Part shown: positions 34,788-41,917 of the stretch, piece by piece
Layout: the number at the start of each line of letters is the position of its first letter
Position numbering within the stretch: the stretch's first letter is position 1
NCBI GenBank assembly: GCA_035373905.1
Contig: DAOSOK010000009.1
Location: 62,001-126,000, forward strand
Reading direction: 5' to 3'
Length of the DNA: 64,000 nucleotides
From: Candidatus Ozemobacteraceae bacterium
GTDB taxonomy: Bacteria; Muiribacteriota; Ozemobacteria; Ozemobacterales; Ozemobacteraceae
The notes under the pieces: generated by a model
The model's input: the letters and a program-made list of their open reading frames with translations, nothing else
Database searches by the model: none
Told to the model about the DNA's origin: nothing
Translations under genes and position numbers: made by a program

Positions 34788-36896
34788 ATGCCTTCGAAGA
34801 ATCGTATACAGGATACAATCACCCTCGATACGGACATCAGTCTCCTGCGCGGGATCGGGCCCAAACGCGGGGAAACCCTGCGCGCCGCCGGCATTCGCAC
34901 CGTCGCCGACCTTCTTCGCCTCCAGCCGCGCCGTTACGAGGACCGCACCCGCATCCGCCCGCTCCGTGAACTTCGCGTGGAACGTCTCCTGCAGGGCCCG
35001 TTCAGGGCCGAGGTGAAATCCTTCCGCGGAAGCAGGCCGCGCGCGGGCCTCTCGATCGTGTGGGCCGAGTTCGACGACGGAACGGCCGTCGTGCGGGCCC
35101 GGTGGTTCAACCGCCCGTATCTCGTCAAGACGCTCGTCGTCGGCAAAGCCTACTTTCTGTACGGCACCGCCGTCGAGATGAAGGGCGTCCCGATCCTCGA
35201 CAATCCCGAGCTCGAGCTCGAGGACCCCGCGGAAACCGCGCCCGTTCCCGGCGCCCTCACTCCCGTCTATTCCGCCGGAAAAGCGTTTGCCGAGGCGAAG
35301 CTGTCGGGAAGGCAGATCCGCCAGCTGATCGCGCGCACCCTCACAACGATCGACTGGGCCGCGAGTTTCCCGAACCTGCTCGAGTCCGGTCCCTTCCCGC
35401 GGCTCCGGCGCGCCTTTTTCGATTTTCACTGGCCCCGCACGCAGGAGGCCGCCGATCACGCTCGCCACACGGCGGCCTTCTTCGACCAGGTCCTGTTCCA
35501 GATGGCTGTCTGGCAGAGGCGCAAACGCATCACCGGCATCCTCGGCCCTGATCCGGCCTCTGCCGTCGCACCGCCGGCCGCCGAACCCGGGTATCCCATC
35601 CCGTTCCGGCTGACGCGGGACCAAAGCCTGGTTCTCGGAAAGATGCTCGCCGGACTTCGACGGGGGGCCGACGGCCCTCCTCTCAATCTGCTCCTCCAGG
35701 GTGACGTCGGCTCGGGAAAGACGCTGGTGGCCTTTCTCGCCATGCGGCATCACGCCGAGCGCCACGAACCCGGCGCCACCTGCGTGTTCATGGCCCCGAC
35801 CGAAATCCTGGCGAGACAGCACCTGGAGCGGTTCCAATCGTTCTTTCCCGACGCCGCGGCCGGCTCCGATCTTCTCATCGGCGCCCTCCGGCCGCAGGAC
35901 CGGCGGAACCTGCTCTCAAAGCTCTCAAATGGGAAACTCCGCTACCTGTTCGGCACCCATGCGCTGTTCCAGGACGCCGTCATCGTCCCGAATCTCGCCT
36001 TCTGCGTCATCGACGAGCAGCAGCGGTTCGGGGTCGATCACCGTCGCGCGCTCACGGCCAAGGCGGGCTCGCGGACGCCGCACCTGCTGCTCATGTCGGC
36101 GACGCCAATTCCCCGCACCCTCTCGCTGACGATCTACGGCGATCTCGATGTCGGCATCATCCGTGAGATGCCGCCGGGCAGAAAACCGGTCACAACCACC
36201 CTGCTCAGCTCGCCGGAGGACGCCTTCCCGTACATCCGGGAAGCGGTGTCGCGCCGGGAGCAGGTGTATTACGTCTGCCCGCTCATCGAGACATCGAAGA
36301 AGCTTGCCGCAACATCGGTTCGCGAAGCCGTCGAGCGGCTTCGCTCCGCGTTTCCCAACGCCACCGTCGCCGCGGTAACCGGCGACCTGGCTTCGGACCG
36401 CCGCCAGGCCGCAATGGAGGCGTTTCATGCCGGAAACATCGACGTTCTTGTTGCCACGACGGTCATCGAGGTCGGGGTGGACGCGCCGGCGGCGACGCTG
36501 ATGGTGGTCGAGAACGCCGAGCGGTTCGGGCTTTCGCAGCTGCACCAGCTTCGAGGCCGGGTCGGCCGGGGCGACCGCTCGTCGAGCTGTCTGCTGATAA
36601 GCGCCGACGGCGAGGCGAACGAGCGGCTCCGGCTGGTTGCAGGCACGACCGACGGTTTCGAACTCGCCGCCGAGGATTTGCGTCTGCGAGGCCCGGGCGA
36701 TCTGGCCGGAACGCGTCAGAGCGGCATCGCCCACCCCGCTTTTTCGCACCGCATGACCCCGGAGCTGATCGAGAAGGCGCGAAACCGCGCCCTCGAGCTG
36801 CTCACCGTCGAGCCCGACGAGACGCGCGCCTGGTTTGCCGCCCGCATGCGCGAGAGTTTCGGCGACCGGCTCGAAACATTCATGGAAGGGGGCTGA
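34788..36896 (+). CDS. recG: ATP-dependent DNA helicase RecG
   Basis: Helicase that regresses stalled replication forks and processes branched DNA; 702 residues, the usual length. The wedge domain is near the N-terminus after LLRGIGPKRGETLRAAGI. Walker A is LQGDVGSGKTLVA, motif II is DEQQRFGV (DEQH in many RecG proteins), motif III MSATPIPRTL, and motif VI LRGRVGRG. The C-terminal region has DLRLRGPGDLAGTRQSG, specific for RecG. The start at 34788 leaves a short N-terminus before the fork-binding domain. rsmD follows after six bases. Confidence 0.96.
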   Translation: MPSKNRIQDTITLDTDISLLRGIGPKRGETLRAAGIRTVADLLRLQPRRYEDRTRIRPLRELRVERLLQGPFRAEVKSFRGSRPRAGLSIVWAEFDDGTAVVRARWFNRPYLVKTLVVGKAYFLYGTAVEMKGVPILDNPELELEDPAETAPVPGALTPVYSAGKAFAEAKLSGRQIRQLIARTLTTIDWAASFPNLLESGPFPRLRRAFFDFHWPRTQEAADHARHTAAFFDQVLFQMAVWQRRKRITGILGPDPASAVAPPAAEPGYPIPFRLTRDQSLVLGKMLAGLRRGADGPPLNLLLQGDVGSGKTLVAFLAMRHHAERHEPGATCVFMAPTEILARQHLERFQSFFPDAAAGSDLLIGALRPQDRRNLLSKLSNGKLRYLFGTHALFQDAVIVPNLAFCVIDEQQRFGVDHRRALTAKAGSRTPHLLLMSATPIPRTLSLTIYGDLDVGIIREMPPGRKPVTTTLLSSPEDAFPYIREAVSRREQVYYVCPLIETSKKLAATSVREAVERLRSAFPNATVAAVTGDLASDRRQAAMEAFHAGNIDVLVATTVIEVGVDAPAATLMVVENAERFGLSQLHQLRGRVGRGDRSSSCLLISADGEANERLRLVAGTTDGFELAAEDLRLRGPGDLAGTRQSGIAHPAFSHRMTPELIEKARNRALELLTVEPDETRAWFAARMRESFGDRLETFMEGG

Positions 36897-36902
36897 CCGC
36901 AG

Positions 36903-37463
36903 ATGCGCGTCATTTCAGGATCGGCCAAAGGCCGTCAACTCAAGATGCCCAAGGGGGGAAAAACCCGCCCGGCGATGGACCGCGTGAAGAGCTCGCTGTT
37001 CTCGATTCTTGCCGCCCGCATTCCCGACTGCCGGTTTCTCGACCTGTTCGCAGGTTCGGGAAGTCTCGGCATCGAGGCGCTTTCGCGCGGCGCGGCGTTC
37101 GCCGCGTTCGTCGACATGTCGAACGACTGCATCACGGCAATTCGCGAGAATCTCGAGATGACCAGGCTCGCCGACCGGGGAAAACCCTTCCGGATGGACT
37201 GCCTCTCGTTCCTGCGCGGCCGGCCGCTCGAACCTTTCGATATCGTCTGCATCGACCCGCCCTACCTGAAGGGCCTGCTCGAGCCGATCCTGAACGAGCT
37301 TCCGGTCTGCCCTCTCTTCAACGAACGCACGATCTTCATCATCGAGCGACAAAAGAAAGACGACCTGGGCCTCGACAAGAAGCCGGCCCTCGAACAGACC
37401 GACGAGCGCCTGTTCGGCGACACCGTTCTGACGTTCTTCCGGCTGAAGAAGACCGCATCTTGA
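36903..37463 (+). CDS. rsmD: 16S rRNA (guanine(966)-N2)-methyltransferase RsmD
   Basis: SAM-dependent methyltransferase acting on assembled 30S subunits, 186 residues. The N-terminal motif RVISGSAKGRQLKMP and TRPAMDRVKSSLFSIL are diagnostic. The SAM loop is FLDLFAGSGSLGIEALSRGA, and the catalytic motif is DPPY in IVCIDPPYLKG. It sits directly after recG, a common arrangement in many bacteria. The end of the transcript is probably the hairpin at 37625-37652. Confidence 0.94.
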   Translation: MRVISGSAKGRQLKMPKGGKTRPAMDRVKSSLFSILAARIPDCRFLDLFAGSGSLGIEALSRGAAFAAFVDMSNDCITAIRENLEMTRLADRGKPFRMDCLSFLRGRPLEPFDIVCIDPPYLKGLLEPILNELPVCPLFNERTIFIIERQKKDDLGLDKKPALEQTDERLFGDTVLTFFRLKKTAS

Positions 37464-37615
37464 GGCTGCCGCCCCTCCCCCGCCCGAACAGTGATTTTCT
37501 GGTCGTGCGTACAAGAACGGACATGGCTCTCAGAGATACGCCGGTACAACATGCTCGGTGTTCCAAGACGCAACCGAATCATCAGCGTCATCTGCGGATT
37601 GGTTCTCGAGAAAGC

Positions 37616-37652
37616 AAAAAGAGACCGGCGCCCCGGAAATCCGGGGCGCCGG
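37616..37652 (-). terminator. Terminator of the glycine-zipper protein gene, possibly bidirectional
   Basis: Two 12-base arms, CCGGCGCCCCGG (37625-37636) and its complement (37641-37652), enclose AAAT. Read on the minus strand the stem is followed by TCTCTTTTT, a good U-tract. Read on the plus strand it is followed by CTTGTTGT and may also stop rsmD transcripts. Confidence 0.85.
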
Positions 37653-37674
37653 CTTGTTGTATTCGGGAGGGGGA

Positions 37675-38538
37675 TTACTTGAGATTCTGGGTCTGCTTGA
37701 GCTGGATGTATTCCTGGTAGGCCGCGCGATACTCGGCGAGTGCCGCCTTCACTTCGGCCGCGGAGCCGCCGGCGGTGGTGACCAGCTGCGTGTATTTGTT
37801 ATACGCCGCGATATAGCGGGCGTGGGCATCGGTCACAGAAGTGTTCGACACGGACGTGCTCGTGGGCGTCGTGGTAGTCGTCGTGGTCGGAGCGGCCGCA
37901 GTCGAGTCGACAGCGGGGGCGGCGACGGTCACGTCGGTGACGGGGGCCGTATCGGACACGTGGGCGTCCGAGCCGGAGATCACGACGGCATCCTGGTCGC
38001 CGATGGTGACCGGGCCGGTCTGGTTCATGGACGGGATGACCGTGCTCATGTCGTAGTCGGACGGAGTGACCATGATTTCATCGCTGCCAGCGAGGACTTC
38101 CTGGCTGCTGGTCTTCTTCTTGTGGCGGCGATACAGATAGATGCCGACCGCGACGGCGGCGATGATGATCAGCGCCGGAATGAACAGAGGGCTCGCGATG
38201 ATGCCGGCGACCCAACCAGCCACGGCACCGACGCCGGCCGCAATGGCCCCGCCGATCGCGCCAAGAGCGCCGAGGAGACCACCACCAACGGCCGCGACAC
38301 CGCCGACGACCGCGGTTCCGATTCCGGCGATGCCGCCGGCTGCGCCGACCGCACCGGCAACGGCGGGGGCGGCGAGAACGACGCCGGCTCCGACGACCGC
38401 ACCGGCCGCGGCACCGACAACGACGCTCTTCTTGTCGAGCGCATGGGCGGGCGCGGGCTGGAAGACGGTGAAGTCGACGACCATAAGCAGAGACAGGACG
38501 ATGCAGATCACCGAACTGAACGATTTACTCTTTCTCAT
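37675..38538 (-). CDS. Exported glycine-zipper protein with Thr-rich linker
   Basis: A 287-residue protein of unknown function. The start at 38538 is chosen over an upstream ATG at 38649 because AGGGGG lies just before it and it gives a proper signal peptide (MRKSKSFSSVICIVLSLLMV, cleaved after HA). Next come about 85 residues of Gly/Ala/Val repeats with GxxxG spacing, able to pack in or across a membrane, then a clear TM segment (PALIIIAAVAVGIYLY) and a basic stop. An acidic region, a Thr-rich linker and a short helical tail with spaced tyrosines (YIAAYNKYTQLV, YRAAYQEYIQL) complete it. It is monocistronic, with its own promoter and terminator. Confidence 0.7.
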   Translation of the reverse strand: MRKSKSFSSVICIVLSLLMVVDFTVFQPAPAHALDKKSVVVGAAAGAVVGAGVVLAAPAVAGAVGAAGGIAGIGTAVVGGVAAVGGGLLGALGAIGGAIAAGVGAVAGWVAGIIASPLFIPALIIIAAVAVGIYLYRRHKKKTSSQEVLAGSDEIMVTPSDYDMSTVIPSMNQTGPVTIGDQDAVVISGSDAHVSDTAPVTDVTVAAPAVDSTAAAPTTTTTTTPTSTSVSNTSVTDAHARYIAAYNKYTQLVTTAGGSAAEVKAALAEYRAAYQEYIQLKQTQNLK

Positions 38539-38590
38539 ACGTAACCCCCTGATAATCGCGTTACGAACGGTACACCGATTAGATAATTCA

Positions 38591-38619
38591 AGTGTAATGA
38601 TGCAACGGGGGGGCGTCAA
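38591..38619 (-). promoter_or_regulatory. Promoter of the glycine-zipper protein gene
   Basis: On the minus strand: TTGACG (38614-38619), 17 bases, TACACT (38591-38596). The leader would be about 46 bases. Confidence 0.7.
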
Positions 38620-38662
38620 GGTGTCTGCCCCAAATTTGAAAATTTTCATTCAAAAAGAGAAT

Positions 38663-38680
38663 GCGGGCGGATCACGATCC
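38663..38680 (+). repeat. Dispersed palindromic repeat, family 1, copy A
   Basis: GCGGGCGGATCACGATCC, matching the core at 41789 and the reverse complement at 61817. All three copies are intergenic. This copy keeps only part of the hairpin. Confidence 0.6.
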
Positions 38681-38751
38681 TCCCTTGAACCGGACGACCG
38701 GCAATCTCGAAGCCACGTTCGCATTCCAGCCTGCCGAAGCTCGAGAGGCTC

Positions 38752-38780
38752 TCGCCCTTCGAGAGGCTCAGGGCGAACGG
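38752..38780 (+). repeat. REP-like palindromic repeat, family 2, copy A
   Basis: TCGCCCT (38752-38758) and AGGGCGA (38770-38776) form a hairpin, followed by ACGG. The core GCCCTTCGA-n-GCTCAGGGCGAACGG recurs at 50088. Repeats of this type are scattered between genes in many bacteria. Confidence 0.7.
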
Positions 38781-38857
38781 AAGACAATCATTCTGGAGGT
38801 CACGAAAAACGAGTGGAACGAGTGGAATGATGTGCTCGCCCGGAGATACGGTCTCTC

Positions 38858-38886
38858 TTGTCCCGGGGTTACCCCTGTCGTATGAT
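38858..38886 (+). promoter_or_regulatory. Promoter of the DUF5706 gene
   Basis: TTGTCC (38858-38863), 17 bases, TATGAT (38881-38886). A short inverted repeat GGGGT/ACCCC lies in the spacer and could be an operator. Confidence 0.65.
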
Positions 38887-38933
38887 GTACACAGATTCGA
38901 GGTGTTACCTTACCTTCATGACCGGAGGCAATC

Positions 38934-39461
38934 ATGTATCTTGACAAGCGGAACCAGGTCGAAGTCGGCATCGCCGATCAGATCGAGATCTCGTTTCATA
39001 TTCTCAACTATAATCAAAGCCTCGTGCAGTTCGCAGACAGCAAGGCGAACGCCCTTCTCCTGATCAACTCGATTTTCATTGCCGCCCTGACGCCGTTCAT
39101 CGAGAGGCTGAGCCACAATTCGTTCGCCTCGGCGATCGCCGTGGGATTTTTCATCTTCAGCATCATCTCGATCCTGATGTCCCTCGGGGTCATCATGACC
39201 CGCAGCGCCGGCATCGTCGAGAACCGCACGAAGACTCTCGCATTCTACGGCCACATCATCGAAAACAATTCGGCCGAGGGGTACATTCACGAGGTTTCGT
39301 CGTGCGAGGCGAAGAAGTTCAATGAATCAATTCTTACAAATATATATACCGTCTCGAAGATCGCGGGCGCAAAGTTCTCGATCTACAACCACGGGCAGAC
39401 GATGACATTGATCTCATCCCTGCTCTGGATCGTGACCATTCTGTTCATTCCGTTCATTTGA
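38934..39461 (+). CDS. DUF5706 (Pycsar-effector-like) membrane protein, orphan
   Basis: A 175-residue protein with three to four membrane segments. The N-terminal pattern YNQSLVQFADSKANALLLIN followed by two TM segments, then a soluble RTKTLAFYGHI region and a C-terminal TM (TLISSLLWIVTILFIP), resembles the DUF5706 domain. That domain is known from PycTM effectors, which damage the inner membrane when a cyclic pyrimidine nucleotide binds. No cyclase is next to it, so a defence role is not shown. GGAGG lies five bases before the ATG. The last 48 bases overlap the 3' end of recD2 on the other strand. Confidence 0.6.
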   Translation: MYLDKRNQVEVGIADQIEISFHILNYNQSLVQFADSKANALLLINSIFIAALTPFIERLSHNSFASAIAVGFFIFSIISILMSLGVIMTRSAGIVENRTKTLAFYGHIIENNSAEGYIHEVSSCEAKKFNESILTNIYTVSKIAGAKFSIYNHGQTMTLISSLLWIVTILFIPFI

Positions 39462-41720
39462 TACCGCGACTTTCGCCCGTTCCGGATAGGTTTCCCTGAG
39501 CAGGTCGGCAAGCAGGGTCCAGCGCGCCTGGACCCTGTCGTTTTTCACGGCGATCCAGACGGCGCGTTTACTTCCCATCAGCACGAGGGTTCTGCGAGCC
39601 CGCGTCATGCCAGTATAGAGCAGGTTCCGTTGGAGCATCACGTAGTGCTGGGTCGTCGCGACGAGCACCACGGCCGGGTATTCGCTTCCCTGGGACTTGT
39701 GAACGGTGATCGCGAACGCGTGGGAGAGGTCGAGCAGATCGGCGGCCTGGTATACCCGTTCCCCCTGAGGGAACTCGACGACGATCTCCTGATCTTCGGT
39801 CTCGACATTTCGGACAATGCCGATGTCGCCGTTGAACACGTCGAGGTCGTAATTGTTTTTGAGCTGGATCACCTTGTCGCCGACGCGAAAGACCCGGTGC
39901 ATGTGCGTCAGCTCGGGTTTTTCGGGGGAAGCGGGATTCAGCGCCTCCTGCAGTTCCCTGTTGAGGTTCGCGGCGCCGAGCGTGCCGCGGTTCATTGGGG
40001 TGAGCACTTGGATGTCCTCGATCGGATGGTATCCGAACCGTTTCGTCAGACTCAGCGACACCACGTTCCGGAGCAGGGGAAGCGCCTTGTCGGGCTCGCC
40101 CGCGTCGAGGAAGTAGCAGTCGGTGCGCGTTTTCCCGTCGGGGGAAACGAGGATCGGCATCGCGCCGCCGTGGACGCGATAGGCATTGCGGATGATCAGC
40201 GACTCCTCCGCCTGCCGGAAAACGATGTTCAGCCTCACGACGGGCGCGACGCCGGATTCGATCAACTGGCGCAGCAGCAGGCCTGGGCCGACGGACGGCA
40301 ACTGGTCGGCGTCGCCGACGAGCACGCAGGTGGCGCCCGGCGGGACAGCCTTGATCAGCGCGTGAAACAGGTTCATGTCGATCATCGAGGCCTCGTCGAC
40401 GACGAGGGTGTCGCAGGCGAGCGGCTTCGACTGGTTGTAGCGGAAGCCGCCCTCCTGGGGCGAGTATTCGAGCAGGCGGTGGATCGTTTTCGCCTCCCGA
40501 CCGCTCACTTCGGCGAGGCGTTTCGCGGCCCGGCCGGTCGGGCTCGCGAGCAGGACCCGGCGGCCCATCAGCGTATGCGCCTCGACGAGCGTTTTCAGGG
40601 TCGTCGTCTTGCCGGTGCCCGGACCGCCGGTGATGACAAGAAATCGCTCGCGCAGCGACTTTTCGACGGCGACGGCCTGGATCTCGGTGAGCGTGATACC
40701 CGCCTTCGAGGTCGCCCCCTCGAGCGCTGCAAGCAGCTTCCCCCGGTCGGGGCCGCCTGGACCGCGCCATCCTGGCGCCGGCGGCCCACTTCCCCTGTCG
40801 TGGGAGGCGTGGTCAGGCGCGTCCTGCAACAAGGGGGCGAGGCGCTCAACGACGCCGATCTCGTCACGCCAGGCGAACGAGAGATACACGCAGGCGATGT
40901 CGCCGTGGTCGCGAATGACGATGCGCCGGTCTTTCGTCTGGGCGTCGATCGCTCCTTCGACGGCCGCCACATCCTCGACCTGGAGGATCTCGACGCTTCG
41001 CTTCACCAGCTCGGGGCGCGGCAGGAACATGTGGCCTTCGTCGAGAGCGGCGTTCAGGACGAACAGCAGGCCGGCCTCGAGTCGGCGCGGGTCGGCACCG
41101 GTGATGTTGAACTCAGCGGCGATCTTGTCGGCCGTCTTGAACCCGATGCCCCGGATCTCGTAGGCAAGCATGTAGGGGTTGGCCGCCACCTTCGCGATGG
41201 CGTCCTGGCCGAGATTTTTGAAGATGCGCACAGCGTAGGCCGTCGAGATGCCGTGTCCCTGCAGGAAGATCATCACGTCCTGGATCGCCTTCTGCTGCTT
41301 CCACCCCTCGATGATGCGCGCGCTGCGCACGGGACCGATGCCGTCGCAGTCGGCGAGCCGGTCGGGCCGGCTTTCGATCACATCGAGCGTCTCGGTTCCG
41401 AACGCGGCCACGAGGCGCTTCGCCGTCACCGGGCCGACCCCCTTGATCAGGCCCGAGCCGAGATATTTCTCGATGCCCCGCACCGTCGCCGGTTTCATCG
41501 TCGTGTATTTGAACGCGTGAAACTGCGGCCCGAACTGGGGATGGCAGGTCCAGGTGCCGTAGACGCGCAGCTCCTCGCCCGGATGGATCGCCGAAAAACT
41601 GCCGACGACGGTGACGCCGTCAGCCCGGCCCTTGACGCTCGTCCTGAGCACGGAGTAGCCGTTCTGCGGGTTCGTATATGTGATGCGTTCGACGACGACG
41701 GTCAGGCACTCGTTTTCCAC
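39414..41720 (-). CDS. recD2: RecD2-type (YrrC) DNA helicase
   Basis: Superfamily 1B 5'-3' helicase involved in repair and replication-fork maintenance in bacteria lacking RecBCD; 768 residues. The N-terminal OB domain (NPQNGYSVLRTSVKG) and helix-hairpin-helix repeats (IKGVGPVTAKRLVAAFG, CDGIGPVRSARI, IRGIGFKTADKIA) mark RecD2. Walker A is TGGPGTGKTTT, motif II VVDEASMID, and motif VI FAITVHKSQGSEY. A Gly/Pro-rich loop of about 25 residues lies before the helicase core. The start is a GTG without a ribosome site but with a -10 box six bases away, suggesting a leaderless mRNA. Confidence 0.95.
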   Translation of the reverse strand: MENECLTVVVERITYTNPQNGYSVLRTSVKGRADGVTVVGSFSAIHPGEELRVYGTWTCHPQFGPQFHAFKYTTMKPATVRGIEKYLGSGLIKGVGPVTAKRLVAAFGTETLDVIESRPDRLADCDGIGPVRSARIIEGWKQQKAIQDVMIFLQGHGISTAYAVRIFKNLGQDAIAKVAANPYMLAYEIRGIGFKTADKIAAEFNITGADPRRLEAGLLFVLNAALDEGHMFLPRPELVKRSVEILQVEDVAAVEGAIDAQTKDRRIVIRDHGDIACVYLSFAWRDEIGVVERLAPLLQDAPDHASHDRGSGPPAPGWRGPGGPDRGKLLAALEGATSKAGITLTEIQAVAVEKSLRERFLVITGGPGTGKTTTLKTLVEAHTLMGRRVLLASPTGRAAKRLAEVSGREAKTIHRLLEYSPQEGGFRYNQSKPLACDTLVVDEASMIDMNLFHALIKAVPPGATCVLVGDADQLPSVGPGLLLRQLIESGVAPVVRLNIVFRQAEESLIIRNAYRVHGGAMPILVSPDGKTRTDCYFLDAGEPDKALPLLRNVVSLSLTKRFGYHPIEDIQVLTPMNRGTLGAANLNRELQEALNPASPEKPELTHMHRVFRVGDKVIQLKNNYDLDVFNGDIGIVRNVETEDQEIVVEFPQGERVYQAADLLDLSHAFAITVHKSQGSEYPAVVLVATTQHYVMLQRNLLYTGMTRARRTLVLMGSKRAVWIAVKNDRVQARWTLLADLLRETYPERAKVAVSNERNEQNGHDPEQG

Positions 41721-41726
41721 GCCATC

Positions 41727-41735
41727 ATTCTACCA
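41727..41735 (-). promoter_or_regulatory. Extended -10 promoter of recD2
   Basis: On the minus strand TGG is followed by TAGAAT, ending six bases before the GTG start. No -35 is visible. Confidence 0.5.
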
Positions 41736-41788
41736 GAAGACCCCGGAAAAGCGCCCGCACTTTCTGGCTGATACCTCCCCTGGAGAGC

Positions 41789-41812
41789 GCGGGCGGATCA
41801 CGGATCCGGCCC
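41789..41812 (+). repeat. Dispersed palindromic repeat, family 1, copy B
   Basis: GCGGGCGGATC is followed by ACG and GATCCGGCCCG, forming a near-perfect hairpin. It lies between the divergent recD2 and the gene at 41918. It shares its core with 38663 and 61817. Confidence 0.65.
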
Positions 41813-41879
41813 GACGCCGCGCGCTTGTTCACCAACCTACGGCGACCGTGAACCGGATGCGCACGCCCTGATGTCCGCA

Positions 41880-41908
41880 TTGACAGCGGCGCGAGGCAAT
41901 GATAGGGT
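41880..41908 (+). promoter_or_regulatory. Promoter of the 924-residue membrane protein gene
   Basis: Perfect TTGACA (41880-41885), 17 bases, TAGGGT (41903-41908). The ATG is 10 bases after the -10 box, leaving at most a leader of a few bases. Confidence 0.6.
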
Positions 41909-41917
41909 GGAACCTGC

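Larger units (their letters stand above)
38620..38857. other. Gene-free stretch holding two palindromic repeats
   Basis: The gap between the divergent genes at 38538 and 38934 is 395 bases. Besides the two promoters it holds an AT-rich imperfect inverted repeat (about 38634-38652) and copies of two dispersed repeat families (38663 and 38752). No convincing reading frame is present. Confidence 0.6.

Noticed and set aside
37491..37682. Small open frame between rsmD and the glycine-zipper gene
   Set aside because: It runs through the terminator hairpin, has no ribosome site and resembles no protein.
38934..39461. Complete Pycsar antiphage system
   Set aside because: Only an effector-like membrane protein is present; no cyclase gene is adjacent, so a defence system is not claimed.
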